Shown here in pieces: positions 7,825-17,576 of a stretch of DNA of 37,973 nt. Made by a program: the position numbers and the translations under genes. Location of the stretch: contig CAMLRS010000025.1 in the NCBI GenBank assembly GCA_946482515.1, positions 1 to 37,973 of the forward strand. The letters are read 5' to 3'. Source of the DNA: an uncultured Flavobacteriales bacterium (GTDB lineage Bacteria > Bacteroidota > Bacteroidia > Flavobacteriales > Crocinitomicaceae). The notes beneath the pieces are model-generated. The model made no database searches, was not told the DNA's origin, and saw nothing but the letters and a program-made list of their open reading frames with translations. Numbering within the stretch: position 1 is the stretch's first letter; each line of letters opens with the position of its first letter.

Positions 7825-9600
7825 TTAATCAATCGTCATAAAAAACGGCAGTCGCATCTGGATTCCTGTCCATTCATCGAGCTGCTGCAGCTTGCGGTAC
7901 GTTTCCGTGAGCTCGGCCGGCAATTGCGCACCGGATTTGATCTTCACGCTTTCTTCTTCGTCCCACTGCTCGAGCAATTCGCTGATAGGATTGCTGTCGA
8001 TTTCCGGCCAGTAGCGCACCTTCGGATCTTTGATCTTGGCTTGTTTCACTGCGTAATTAATCGCATCCGACAAGCCGCCGATTTTATCCACGAGGCCGAT
8101 GTTGAGTGCGTCCGTTCCGGTCCATACACGTCCTCGGGCAACACGCTCCACTTGTTCGATCGTCAGTCCGCGACCATCCGCCACACGCTTCTTGAATTGT
8201 GCGTAGATCTGATCCACTTCCGTCTGGATGAGCTTCAGTTCTTCTTCCGTCAGCTTGCGGTTGGTCGACAGGATCGAATGGGCGTTTGTTTGAGCGCGGT
8301 CGAAAGTGATTCCCAGTTTTTCCTCGAACAGCTTACCGGTGAATGGAATCACGCCGAATACGCCGATGGAACCGGTGATGGTTGTTTTCTCGGCAAAGAT
8401 GGTTGAAGCCGGTGTGGCAATGTAATAACCACCTGAAGCCGCCACGTCGCCCATGGAAACGATGACTTTCATTTCTTTGGCCGTAAGCGTTACTTCGCGC
8501 CAGATTTCTTCCGAAGCCAGGGCGCTGCCGCCACCGCTGTTGATGCGGAAAATGACCGTTTTGATCTTGCCGGATTCACGCGCTTCGCGGAAGTATTTGC
8601 AGATTCTGCGGGAAGCCATTTCATCGCCGTCAACGGTAATAGAGCCTTCAGCAACGATCACGGCAACATTGGCATTGCTGTTGTCGCCATCTTCGCGCAA
8701 CTGCTGCGATTTGAATTTATCGCGGGAGTATTTTTCCATCGACTGGAGCTCGTCCATTTTGGCTTTGCCACCGGCTTTTTTGTTCACCAGTGCTACCACT
8801 TCATCGCGGTATTTGCAGCCGTCGATCATTTTATGCTTCAGGGCGTCTTCCACGCGCTGGATTTTCACCTGCTCAGCCACATCATTCAATGCTTCCGGGG
8901 TGGTCTTGCGGTCTTTGGCAATTTCCACGCGCATATCGTACCAGATAGAATTCAGGAAACGCTCGGTTTGCACACGGCTCGAATCGCTCATGTTCTCACG
9001 GAAGAACGGCTCAACGGCGCTTTTGAAATCGTTGTTCGATCCGCGGATCACCTGCATTTCTACGCCGAGCATGTCGAAGGTTTTCTTGAAATATGTCATT
9101 TCGGTTCCGAGGCCCACAAATTCCATGGCGGAAGTCGGGAAGCCGTATACTTCGCCGGCAGCCGAGCTGATATAATATTGTTTTTGCGTAATGACCTCGC
9201 CGCTCAGGTAAGCTACTACGAATTTCCCCGATTTGCGGAACTTATGAATGGCGTTGCGGATTTCGTGTGCCGTTGCATAACCGCAGCTCACGTTTTCCAG
9301 GTCGATGAAAATACCTTTTACTTTATCGTCTTTCGCCGCCTCTTCGAATCCGTAGAGCAAATCACTCAGACCAATGGTTTTATCAACGGAGAAAGAAGGA
9401 CCGTCGAGCTTGGCGCTTGCCGTTTCACCTATCCTGCCGGAAAGAGTCAGATGCAGCACTGTTCGGTCTTTGACCACAGGTTCCTGCGAAACGAGTCCGC
9501 CAACAACGCTGATGGTGATCAGCCAGCCGATCAACGATACCAGCAGTGTTGCGGTAAGTGCCGGCCAGAATATGCGCCAAAAGGAAACTTTCTTCTCCAT
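7825..9600 (-). CDS. sppA: Signal peptide peptidase SppA, 67-kDa type
   Basis: An inner-membrane serine protease of 591 residues that degrades cleaved signal peptides. One transmembrane segment lies at about 10-36 (FWPALTATLLVSLIGWLI), followed by two tandem S49 domains as in the long E. coli-type enzyme. The catalytic lysine is in DFKSAVEPF (Lys193) and the nucleophile in GDVAASGGYYIA (Ser389), matching the Lys/Ser dyad split across the two domains. GSIGVFGV and TGTDALNIGLVD are further family segments. ATG 9600 is preferred over an in-frame TTG at 9621 because that codon overlaps the predicted -7 box. It is divergent from folK. Confidence 0.95.
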   Translation of the reverse strand: MEKKVSFWRIFWPALTATLLVSLIGWLITISVVGGLVSQEPVVKDRTVLHLTLSGRIGETASAKLDGPSFSVDKTIGLSDLLYGFEEAAKDDKVKGIFIDLENVSCGYATAHEIRNAIHKFRKSGKFVVAYLSGEVITQKQYYISSAAGEVYGFPTSAMEFVGLGTEMTYFKKTFDMLGVEMQVIRGSNNDFKSAVEPFFRENMSDSSRVQTERFLNSIWYDMRVEIAKDRKTTPEALNDVAEQVKIQRVEDALKHKMIDGCKYRDEVVALVNKKAGGKAKMDELQSMEKYSRDKFKSQQLREDGDNSNANVAVIVAEGSITVDGDEMASRRICKYFREARESGKIKTVIFRINSGGGSALASEEIWREVTLTAKEMKVIVSMGDVAASGGYYIATPASTIFAEKTTITGSIGVFGVIPFTGKLFEEKLGITFDRAQTNAHSILSTNRKLTEEELKLIQTEVDQIYAQFKKRVADGRGLTIEQVERVARGRVWTGTDALNIGLVDKIGGLSDAINYAVKQAKIKDPKVRYWPEIDSNPISELLEQWDEEESVKIKSGAQLPAELTETYRKLQQLDEWTGIQMRLPFFMTID

Positions 9601-9618
9601 AGTGATTCGTTTTTTGAA

Positions 9619-9626
9619 CAAATATA
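9619..9626 (-). promoter_or_regulatory. -7 promoter element of sppA
   Basis: TATATTTG on the minus strand matches TAnnTTTG, 18 bp before ATG 9600. No convincing -33 box is at the normal spacing. It settles the start choice against TTG 9621. Confidence 0.5.
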
Positions 9627-9729
9627 AACGCTATTCCGAACTGCGCACAGCCAATTGTGTATGGAAATCATTGATTTGGGAAAGAAGGTAACGGGGGCGT
9701 ATGAGTGGTTTTTTTCGAAGGGTAAACCG

Positions 9730-9737
9730 TACATTTG
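9730..9737 (+). promoter_or_regulatory. -7 promoter element of folK
   Basis: TACATTTG matches TAnnTTTG and ends 4 bp before ATG 9742, so the transcript may be leaderless or nearly so. A TTT run 18 bp upstream is a weak -33 candidate. It is divergent from the sppA promoter. Confidence 0.5.
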
Positions 9738-9741
9738 GCAC

Positions 9742-10254
9742 ATGAATGCAACAACAGCGTGGATTGGAATGGGCAGTAACATGGGCGATCGTTTGGCTTA
9801 TTTGCAGCTGGCGATCGATGAATTACAGCGCTATGGACGTGTGTTGCGCGCATCTTCCGTTTACGAGACCGAGCCGGTGGGTTTTGAGACCGACAATCCA
9901 TTCCTGAATGCCGTTGCTGAAGTGGCGTGGGAGGGAAGTGCCGAAGAGCTGATGACAACTTTGCTGCAGATTGAACTAGAGCTCGGTCGAACCCGCAGCG
10001 AAACCGAACGCTATACATCGCGTCCGATCGACCTCGATATTTTGCTCTGGGATCAGGAAGTTATCAACAATGACAGATTAACCGTTCCCCACCCGCGGAT
10101 GCACGAGCGGAATTTCGTGCTTGTACCACTGAATGAGTTGATTCCGGCGCATCTTCATCCGGTTTTGAATCAGACGGTTACGGCCCTGCTGGAACGGTGC
10201 GTCGATGAAAACGCAGTGTTTATCCACGATAAAGCCCTATCCGTCAATCGTTAA
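9742..10254 (+). CDS. folK: 2-amino-4-hydroxy-6-hydroxymethyldihydropteridine diphosphokinase
   Basis: FolK (HPPK) transfers diphosphate from ATP to 6-hydroxymethyl-7,8-dihydropterin in folate synthesis. From ATG 9742 it has 170 residues, the usual monofunctional size. The substrate-side segment WIGMGSNMGDRLAYLQ opens the protein, SSVYETEPVG follows, and the family signature RPIDLDILLW with VPHPRMHERNFVL lies near residues 94-128; the aspartates of DLDIL bind the two magnesium ions. An open frame extends to 9655, but the -7 box at 9730-9737 lies within that extension and MNATTAWIGMGSN is the normal N-terminus. No other folate gene is adjacent. Confidence 0.95.
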   Translation: MNATTAWIGMGSNMGDRLAYLQLAIDELQRYGRVLRASSVYETEPVGFETDNPFLNAVAEVAWEGSAEELMTTLLQIELELGRTRSETERYTSRPIDLDILLWDQEVINNDRLTVPHPRMHERNFVLVPLNELIPAHLHPVLNQTVTALLERCVDENAVFIHDKALSVNR

Positions 10255-10268
10255 TTGTTCTTAAAGCC

Positions 10269-10298
10269 TTTGGCGAAAGAAAATATTGTTTAATATTG
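10269..10298 (+). promoter_or_regulatory. Promoter of the OmpA/TPR lipoprotein gene
   Basis: TTTG (10269-10272), an 18-bp spacer and TAATATTG (10291-10298), one mismatch from TAnnTTTG. The transcription start should fall near 10303, giving a leader of about 35 nt that is A-rich before the ATG. Confidence 0.6.
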
Positions 10299-10337
10299 CA
10301 CATGAATTTTATTAAGGTAGAAACTAACAATTGAATA

Positions 10338-12038
10338 ATGAGAAAGCAAAGTATCAAAGGTTTGGCTTTTATAGCGGCTGCTGGATCGCTTGTTGCGAGT
10401 TGTGATCAATTGAAGGATCTGGAGTACAAAGTGACTCCTAGTCCACTCGAGATGCACGCTGACAGTGTACGCGTAAAAGTTGAAGTAAAATTCCCGGAGA
10501 AGGGGATCAGAAAAAAAGCATCTGCTGAGCTCACCCCGATGATTGGCAGCACAGCTCTGAAAACTGTAACTGTTCAGGGTGAGAAAGCTTCCGGAAACGG
10601 TACAGTAATCCAGTACAAGCCAGGTGGGACAATGGTCTACACGGATGTAGTGGCTTACAAGCCGGATATGGAATACACCGACCTGAAAATAACTGGTAAA
10701 GTATTCAAAGGAGGTAAAGAGAAAGAAGGTCAGTTCGAAGATCAGGTGATCGCGAAAGCTACCATCATCACTCCATACCTTGTAAACAAAGACTTCCGTG
10801 TAATCTACGCGAAAGACGAGTTCAAGCGTGTAACTGAGCAAGGCTACACGGCACAAATCAACTTCGAGAAAGCAAAATCCAATGTTCGTCCGGCTGAGCT
10901 GAAAGACAAGGATATCGTTGACCTCGGTGCATGGTTGGGTGCTGCACAGTCTAACCCAAAAATCGCGATCAAGTCGATCAACGTTACAGGTTATGCTTCT
11001 CCTGAAGGTGAAGTTGGTAAAAACGATATGCTCTCTACTGACCGTGCAACGGCTGGTAAGAACGTAACGATGGACCTGGCGAAGAAAAACAAAAACGAAA
11101 AAGCTTCAGGTGAGGTTTACAACCTGGCTGGACGTGGTGAGGATTTCGACGGTTTCAAAGTGGAGCTCGAGAAAAACACGACTATCAAGCAAGAGGATAA
11201 AGACCTGATCATGCGCGTTCTTCAGATGTACTCTGATCCGAACCAGCGTGAGACTGAAATGCGTAACCTCGGAAAATCGTTCACAGATCTGGACAAAAAC
11301 ATCTTCCCTAAACTGCGTCGTGCAGAGATCAAAGTTGTTTACGATCTGACAGGATACTCTGATGAGGAGCTGCAAACAATTTCTAAAGCTGAGCCACAAA
11401 AACTGACTTACGAAGAATTGTTGTTCACAGCTAGCCTGACAACAGACCTGAACGAGAAACTGCGTCTTTACAGAGAAGCTGAGATCAAAAACCCATCTGA
11501 CTACCGTGCAGCTAACAACGTTGGTTCTGTACTGTACCAGCAAGGGAAAATGAACGAAGCAAAAGCTCAGTTCGAGAAAGCAAACGGCATCAAAGACAAC
11601 CCGATCTCTAAAAACAACCTCGCTGCAATCGCAGGTGCTGGCGGAGACCGCGTTAAAGCTGCTCAGCTGCTCGGACAAGCTAACGGTGCTGGTCCTGAAG
11701 TAAACTACAACAAAGGAATCATCGCTATCCAGAATGGTAAATACGCTGACGCTGTTTCCAGCTTCGGTTCAGAGGCTACTTTCAACAAAGCACTCGCTGA
11801 ATTGCTGAACGGAAACTCTGAAGGTGCTATCAAAACAATCGATGCATCTACAGACAAAGAAAGCGGACAGGGTTACTACCTGAAAGCAGTTGCTTCTGCA
11901 CGTCAGGATAAACTGGATGCAGTTGTAAACAACCTGAAAAACGCTATCGCGAAAGAAGGTAAGTGGAAGGACAAAGCGGCTAAAGACCGTGAGTTCCTGA
12001 AATACGAGGAAAACCAGGCACTTTCTTTCATCAAGTAA
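10338..12038 (+). CDS. OmpA-like/TPR outer-membrane lipoprotein
   Basis: A 566-residue lipoprotein with signal MRKQSIKGLAFIAAAGSLVASC (Cys22). Residues about 23-160 look like a beta-sandwich module. From about 172 an OmpA-like peptidoglycan-binding pattern begins (INFEKAKSNVRPAEL, then INVTGYASPEGE and the LSTDRA helix) and closes with LRRAEIKVVYDL near 326-337, so the domain has a long insertion holding NLAGRGEDFDGF. The C-terminal part has TPR-like helices (ANNVGSVLYQQGKMNEAKAQFEKA). The gene is rich in codons such as GCT, CGT, AAC and CTG, unlike its neighbours, which with a good promoter and a strong terminator suggests high expression. A structural role tying outer membrane to cell wall is inference. 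Confidence 0.8.
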   Translation: MRKQSIKGLAFIAAAGSLVASCDQLKDLEYKVTPSPLEMHADSVRVKVEVKFPEKGIRKKASAELTPMIGSTALKTVTVQGEKASGNGTVIQYKPGGTMVYTDVVAYKPDMEYTDLKITGKVFKGGKEKEGQFEDQVIAKATIITPYLVNKDFRVIYAKDEFKRVTEQGYTAQINFEKAKSNVRPAELKDKDIVDLGAWLGAAQSNPKIAIKSINVTGYASPEGEVGKNDMLSTDRATAGKNVTMDLAKKNKNEKASGEVYNLAGRGEDFDGFKVELEKNTTIKQEDKDLIMRVLQMYSDPNQRETEMRNLGKSFTDLDKNIFPKLRRAEIKVVYDLTGYSDEELQTISKAEPQKLTYEELLFTASLTTDLNEKLRLYREAEIKNPSDYRAANNVGSVLYQQGKMNEAKAQFEKANGIKDNPISKNNLAAIAGAGGDRVKAAQLLGQANGAGPEVNYNKGIIAIQNGKYADAVSSFGSEATFNKALAELLNGNSEGAIKTIDASTDKESGQGYYLKAVASARQDKLDAVVNNLKNAIAKEGKWKDKAAKDREFLKYEENQALSFIK

Positions 12039-12060
12039 GTATTTGCCTTAACATATCCGA

Positions 12061-12092
12061 AAAGCCCTTCTGTTTTGCAGAAGGGCTTTTTT
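12061..12092 (+). terminator. Strong terminator after the OmpA/TPR lipoprotein gene
   Basis: A perfect 12-bp stem AAAGCCCTTCTG (12061-12072) with CAGAAGGGCTTT (12078-12089), a 5-nt loop and a T-run. It begins 22 bp after the stop codon. Confidence 0.9.
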
Positions 12093-12165
12093 GTTTATTA
12101 CTCATCATCCAATATCAAGCATCAATCATTCAAAATCATTACCTTGCTTTCGCAATAATCTACTC

Positions 12166-12816
12166 ATGACACAAAAGCTCCTCAACGCCAAGCACTGGCA
12201 ACTGTTCATCATCACTGTTGGCATTCCTTTCGTGATTTTCTTCATTTCCATGATCCTGATCGTGAGCATGGCCGTGCGTGCCGACCAAATGCAAGTCGAG
12301 CCCGATTTTGCCAGCCTGATAATGGTGGGCATTATAGCAGGGATTGCCGGACTCGTTTCGACGGTTACCCATTTGTCCTGGGTATGGTCAGTTTCTACCG
12401 GTCTGCAACGCTACATGCATCCCGAAATGCGTTTGTTGAAAGTGAAGCGCTTCAAGTTGTTTTTCTTTATCCCGCTGATCTATATGGTGCTGGCCTTTGC
12501 GTTATTCGTTCCGGTGATCGTTATGAATGCAAGCCCGAATGGAGGAGCAGAGCCCGGTGTGTTTATTCCTTTCATGCTGCTGTTCCTGTTTGCTCATTTC
12601 TTTGCAATCTTCTGTATCGTCTACACCATGTACTTCACCGCAAAAACCTTCCGCAGTGCTGAAATGCAGAAAGAAGCCCATTTTTCGGATTACATCGGCG
12701 AGTTTTTCCTGATCTACTTTTTCCCGGTCGGGATCTGGTTTATCCAGCCGCGAATCAATTCGATTGTGAATGAAAAAACTCTGATCGCTGATGATTCAAC
12801 CGGGACGATCGATTGA
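12166..12816 (+). CDS. Multi-pass membrane protein, unknown function
   Basis: A 216-residue inner-membrane protein from ATG 12166. It shows about five hydrophobic segments: WQLFIITVGIPFVIFFISMI, the stretch around IMVGIIAGIAGLVSTV, FFFIPLIYMVLAFALFVPV, FIPFMLLFLFAHFFAIFC, and FFLIYFFPVGIWFIQPRIN near the C-terminus. The last motif (FPxGIWFIQPRIN) recurs in uncharacterised Bacteroidota membrane proteins as I remember them; no enzymatic motif is visible. The upstream frame to 12091 crosses the preceding terminator and is not used. It is followed by repeat material and a convergent gene, so it is probably a single-gene unit. Confidence 0.7.
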   Translation: MTQKLLNAKHWQLFIITVGIPFVIFFISMILIVSMAVRADQMQVEPDFASLIMVGIIAGIAGLVSTVTHLSWVWSVSTGLQRYMHPEMRLLKVKRFKLFFFIPLIYMVLAFALFVPVIVMNASPNGGAEPGVFIPFMLLFLFAHFFAIFCIVYTMYFTAKTFRSAEMQKEAHFSDYIGEFFLIYFFPVGIWFIQPRINSIVNEKTLIADDSTGTID

Positions 12817-12820
12817 AAGA

Positions 12821-12911
12821 TTTCCCCCTTTGGAGGGAAAAGCGAGCGAAGCTCGTGCAGACTGAAGCAGGCTTGCGCACAAGCACCTGCTGAAGGACCA
12901 AAGGGGAGGAG
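12821..12911 (+). repeat. Dispersed repeat B, expanded copy
   Basis: It opens with CCCCCTTTGGAGGG and closes with GGACCAAAGGGGAGGA, the two halves of repeat B, here separated by about 60 bp. The insert contains two hairpins: CGAGC/GCTCG (12843-12855, GAA loop) and AGCAGGCTTG/CAAG..CCTGCT (12866-12891). A further hairpin CCTCCC/GGGAGG (12945-12960) follows. Confidence 0.65.
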
Positions 12912-12982
12912 CATCCGATCTCGGTTTTTGCCACCCTCCTCAATCCTCCCTCAAGGGAGGAAGGCGTTTGAAAAATCAACCA

Positions 12983-13840
12983 TCATATAAAAGCGAAGTC
13001 AACCCGTCGATTCAACTGCTTGCCGTCATCGGTCTTGTTATCGCCGATCGGCTTGGATTCTCCTTCGAAGTGAATTTCGATGCGGTCGCGGGCTAAGCCA
13101 AGACTGGTGAAAAAAGCGATGATCGCTTCGGCACGGCGACGGGATAAATCCAGGTTGTAAGCATCAGAGCCGTCCGAATCGGTGTGTCCGGTCACTTTCA
13201 CGCGCAGATCGGAGTGGGAGCTAACCACTTTCACCATGGACTCGAGAAACGCTTTGTATTCGGCCTTAATTTCGGCTTTGTCGACATCGAAGTAAATCGG
13301 CTCGAATTTGAAATTCTTGCGTTCCAGCTCACGGATCTGCGGTGCTTTTCGTCCTTTCTTCAGGTCGTCTACGAAAATCGGTCGCCACGACTGGACTTCT
13401 TTCACGGTCGGTTCAGTCGTCAGTGGCATGGAAGAGCGGTAGCAAATAATCTTTCCGCTGTAGCCACGGCATTCGCTGCTGGTGAATTTCCCTTCGAGGT
13501 AGCCGGTCGAATCGATATACGTGAGCGTGGCGTCGATTGCGCACCATTTCACACCTGAGACATCTTTTTTCTTCTCGATGACGAACTGTTTCAGCTGAAC
13601 GGTATTGCCCTCGGCTTTTCCTTTGAGCTTGCGCACTACAAAAGCATCTTTCCCGGCAGCTTCTTCGCGGCTTTTTCCGATGAAATCACCGTTGGGTGTA
13701 AAATCGAAGTAAATGATCGCTGCCTGGTCCATTTTCTGTCCGTCGCGGATCAGCAGGCCCTGCCAGGTGCCTTTCACCCCTGTTTGAGCAGCAGTCATGT
13801 ATGTGATCAGCAGGAAACAGCCTGTCCAAAACAATTTCAT
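12983..13840 (-). CDS. Secreted OmpA-family C-terminal domain protein
   Basis: A 285-residue envelope protein with signal peptide MKLFWTGCFLLITYMTAAQ. Residues about 22-135 form a beta-rich region of unknown type (KGTWQGLLIRDGQK, GVKWCAIDATLTYID). The C-terminal ~100 residues are a clear OmpA/MotB peptidoglycan-binding domain: YFDVDKAEIKAEYKAFLESM, VTGHTDSDGSDAYNLDLSRRRAEAI, and the closing LNRRVDFAFI. The aspartate of GHTDSDGS-type loops and the arginine of NRRV bind diaminopimelate in characterised members. No transmembrane barrel is seen, so it is likely periplasmic or outer-membrane associated. It is divergent from the glutathione peroxidase-like gene. Confidence 0.85.
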   Translation of the reverse strand: MKLFWTGCFLLITYMTAAQTGVKGTWQGLLIRDGQKMDQAAIIYFDFTPNGDFIGKSREEAAGKDAFVVRKLKGKAEGNTVQLKQFVIEKKKDVSGVKWCAIDATLTYIDSTGYLEGKFTSSECRGYSGKIICYRSSMPLTTEPTVKEVQSWRPIFVDDLKKGRKAPQIRELERKNFKFEPIYFDVDKAEIKAEYKAFLESMVKVVSSHSDLRVKVTGHTDSDGSDAYNLDLSRRRAEAIIAFFTSLGLARDRIEIHFEGESKPIGDNKTDDGKQLNRRVDFAFI

Positions 13841-13955
13841 AATCTTCTATTCGTAAAATCCGGCAAAAAGTTACGATTCGTGCCAGGAACCGGCAACTTC
13901 TCCGTATTTTCGACAATACAAACGGTCCGCCGCGGCCGATTAACACAACGCGATC

Positions 13956-14498
13956 ATGAAACGTTTTTTCGCCCTCTGCAGTCTCTTGGCCTTGTTTGCT
14001 TTTACCGGATCAGAAATTCAAACGGTTTATTCCTTTAAAGTTACGGATATCGAAGGCAAGGAATTCGATTTCGCCAGTCTCAAGGGGAAGAAGATCATGA
14101 TCGTGAATACCGCTTCCGAGTGTGGTTTGACGCCGCAATATGAGCAATTGCAAAAGGTATATGACCAATACAAAGACAAGAACTTCGTGATCGTCGGGTT
14201 CCCTGCCAACAATTTCATGGGACAGGAGCCGGGATCGAATGCCGAGATCGCCGGTTTCTGCAAAAAGAACTACGGTGTTACCTTCCCGATGATGGGCAAA
14301 ATATCCGTCAAAGGCAAAGACATGCATCCGCTTTACCAGTTCCTCACCACCAAAAGCCTGAACGGATTGGAAGACAGCGAGGTGCAATGGAACTTCCAGA
14401 AATACCTGATCGATACCAACGGGAAGCTGGTGAAAGTCGTTTCACCACGCACATTACCTGACGATCCGACCATCATTGCGTGGATCGAAGGGAAATAA
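13956..14498 (+). CDS. Glutathione peroxidase-like thiol peroxidase, exported
   Basis: A 180-residue Cys-type GPx/BtuE family protein that reduces hydroperoxides, in bacteria usually with thioredoxin. The N-terminus MKRFFALCSLLALFAFTGSE looks like a signal peptide, placing it in the periplasm. Peroxidatic Cys56 is in NTASECGLT, Trp145-Asn146 in QWNFQKYL, and Cys102 in GFCKKNYGVTFP is at the position of a resolving cysteine. The usual FPCNQF segment reads FPANNF (82-87), so the tetrad glutamine is asparagine. A -7-like TATTTTCG lies near 13910. Downstream are repeat copies B and A. Confidence 0.9.
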   Translation: MKRFFALCSLLALFAFTGSEIQTVYSFKVTDIEGKEFDFASLKGKKIMIVNTASECGLTPQYEQLQKVYDQYKDKNFVIVGFPANNFMGQEPGSNAEIAGFCKKNYGVTFPMMGKISVKGKDMHPLYQFLTTKSLNGLEDSEVQWNFQKYLIDTNGKLVKVVSPRTLPDDPTIIAWIEGK

Positions 14499-14499
14499 T

Positions 14500-14530
14500 C
14501 CTCCCCCTTGGTCCCCCTCCAAAGGGGGAG
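14500..14530 (-). repeat. Dispersed repeat B, copy 3 (inverted)
   Basis: CCTCCCCCTTGGTCCCCCTCC followed by AAAGGGGGAG is the reverse complement of the copy at 7774-7804. It begins right after the glutathione peroxidase stop codon and may form a stem in its 3' UTR. Confidence 0.7.
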
Positions 14531-14551
14531 AAATGGAGATTCTGCCACAAT

Positions 14552-14610
14552 CACTTTGCTCCCTTAACAAACACAGCCAAATAAGATGGTCTTTGCTTCT
14601 TTGTGGTGAA
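14552..14610 (-). repeat. Dispersed repeat A, copy 2 (inverted)
   Basis: On the minus strand it reads TTCACCACAAAGAAGCAAAG, then TGGCTGTGTTTGTTAAGG, ending in GAGCAAAG. It is the reverse orientation of the 7599 copy, upstream of gyrB. Confidence 0.65.
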
Positions 14611-14732
14611 AAAAACAGGTGACAGCCGTATTGTAAAACGTTACCCACAAATCCCCATCAAAAAGTTGATATTTTGTTGATAAATACAGGCGTTCAGCCT
14701 ATCCGTAAGGCCTAAAAAATCGCTGTTTTGGC

Positions 14733-14740
14733 TATATTTG
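14733..14740 (+). promoter_or_regulatory. -7 promoter element of gyrB
   Basis: TATATTTG is an exact TAnnTTTG match, 40 bp before ATG 14781. No standard TTTG is found at the -33 position. Confidence 0.55.
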
Positions 14741-14774
14741 CTCTGCGACAAAAAATTGCACGAAATTCTATTGA

Positions 14775-16733
<1,959 letters not shown>

Positions 16734-16756
16734 TAATTGATTCGTTCAATTACCAG

Positions 16757-16784
16757 AAGCCGTTCCATTGGAGCGGCTTTTTTT
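16757..16784 (+). terminator. gyrB terminator
   Basis: AAGCCGTTCC and GGAGCGGCTT pair over 10 bp with one G-T wobble and a 3-nt loop, followed by a T-run. It lies 23 bp after the stop. Confidence 0.85.
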
Positions 16785-16787
16785 ATT

Positions 16788-16841
16788 CACCACAAAGGAG
16801 CAAAGTTTACGTCTGAGCTGTGTTTGTCAAGAAAGCAAAGG
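16788..16841 (+). repeat. Dispersed repeat A, copy 3
   Basis: It begins CACCACAAAGGAGCAAAG, has GAGCTGTGTTTGTC in the middle and ends AAGAAAGCAAAGG. Together with the inverted copy at 16891-16943 it makes a 156-bp imperfect palindrome with identical 18-bp tips. Confidence 0.75.
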
Positions 16842-16890
16842 TGGTTCATGATTGGATGAATGATTCTGTGTCAAGAATGACGACATAACG

Positions 16891-16943
16891 CCTTTGCTTT
16901 CTTAAGCAGTGTGGTTATCATTATTCTTTGCTCCTTTGTGGTG
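16891..16943 (-). repeat. Dispersed repeat A, copy 4 (inverted)
   Basis: On the plus strand it begins CCTTTGCTTTCTT and ends CTTTGCTCCTTTGTGGTG, mirroring copy 3. Its end is 30 bp before the lipoprotein ATG at 16974, with TAACTTGG (16962-16969) as a weak -7 candidate in between. Confidence 0.75.
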
Positions 16944-16973
16944 AAAACGATTTTTACTTGTAACTTGGACCGC

Positions 16974-17576
16974 ATGAAGCGTATTCTTTTGCTCCTACTT
17001 TTGATGCCTGTTTTAACCGCCTGTCCTCCGCAAAAAGACAGGCAGGAAGACACCATGAAGAAATTCAAGGAAAACCGTTACAACATGGAGCTGCTCAAAA
17101 AGCAGGTCTACGGGAAGATCAAATTTCAGCTGCCCGAATCCATGGAAAAGGATTACGCAACGAACTACGTTTACCGCAGACAAGCGCTCACACGTCGCGA
17201 ATACAACATGGGACTGGCGTTTTCGGTGGAACGCTTCACCGAAGGCGATCTGTACTCGGAATTGATGGAAGATTACGTAGTGGAAGACGATCTGCTGAAC
17301 AGCTTCCACGATGCGTATGTGAACCGTCGTCTCGAATCGCTTTACCAGGGCGGTTTATCCTTCAAAAAAGACGTGCGCAGCAATGTGAAATTCCCGGGTG
17401 TGATCCAGGTTGTTACAGGTGAAAGTTCCCGCGGTTACAATGCATTGTATTATGCCACTGCCACATTGAAAGTAGACAAGGAATATTACATCTTCCAGAT
17501 GATCGCCAAAAAAGGTATGATGGATTACATCTACGACGATTTCGAGCGCATCCTGGCTTCCGTACGCAGAAAATGA
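16974..17576 (+). CDS. Putative lipoprotein, unknown function
   Basis: A 200-residue product from ATG 16974. The N-terminus MKRILLLLLLMPVLTACPP is a lipoprotein signal with the lipidated Cys at residue 17. The mature part holds a basic, helical start (MKKFKENRYNMELLKKQ) and an alternating beta pattern later (GVIQVVTGESSRGYNALYYATATLKVDKEYYIFQMIA) that ends in an amphipathic helix, recalling the small PsbP/Mog1-like fold, which is only a guess. Its TGA overlaps the ATG of the Nudix gene (ATGA), so the two are translationally coupled. The frame extending upstream to 16911 runs through repeat A and was not used. Confidence 0.7.
   Translation: MKRILLLLLLMPVLTACPPQKDRQEDTMKKFKENRYNMELLKKQVYGKIKFQLPESMEKDYATNYVYRRQALTRREYNMGLAFSVERFTEGDLYSELMEDYVVEDDLLNSFHDAYVNRRLESLYQGGLSFKKDVRSNVKFPGVIQVVTGESSRGYNALYYATATLKVDKEYYIFQMIAKKGMMDYIYDDFERILASVRRK

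Noticed and set aside
8833..9627. 264-codon open frame on the plus strand
   Set aside because: It is antisense to sppA, whose catalytic motifs are intact; no domain or promoter supports it.
10302..10334. Ten-residue leader ORF just before the OmpA/TPR lipoprotein gene
   Set aside because: Its ATG begins 3 bp after the predicted -7 box, so it is probably not transcribed; no attenuation structure follows.
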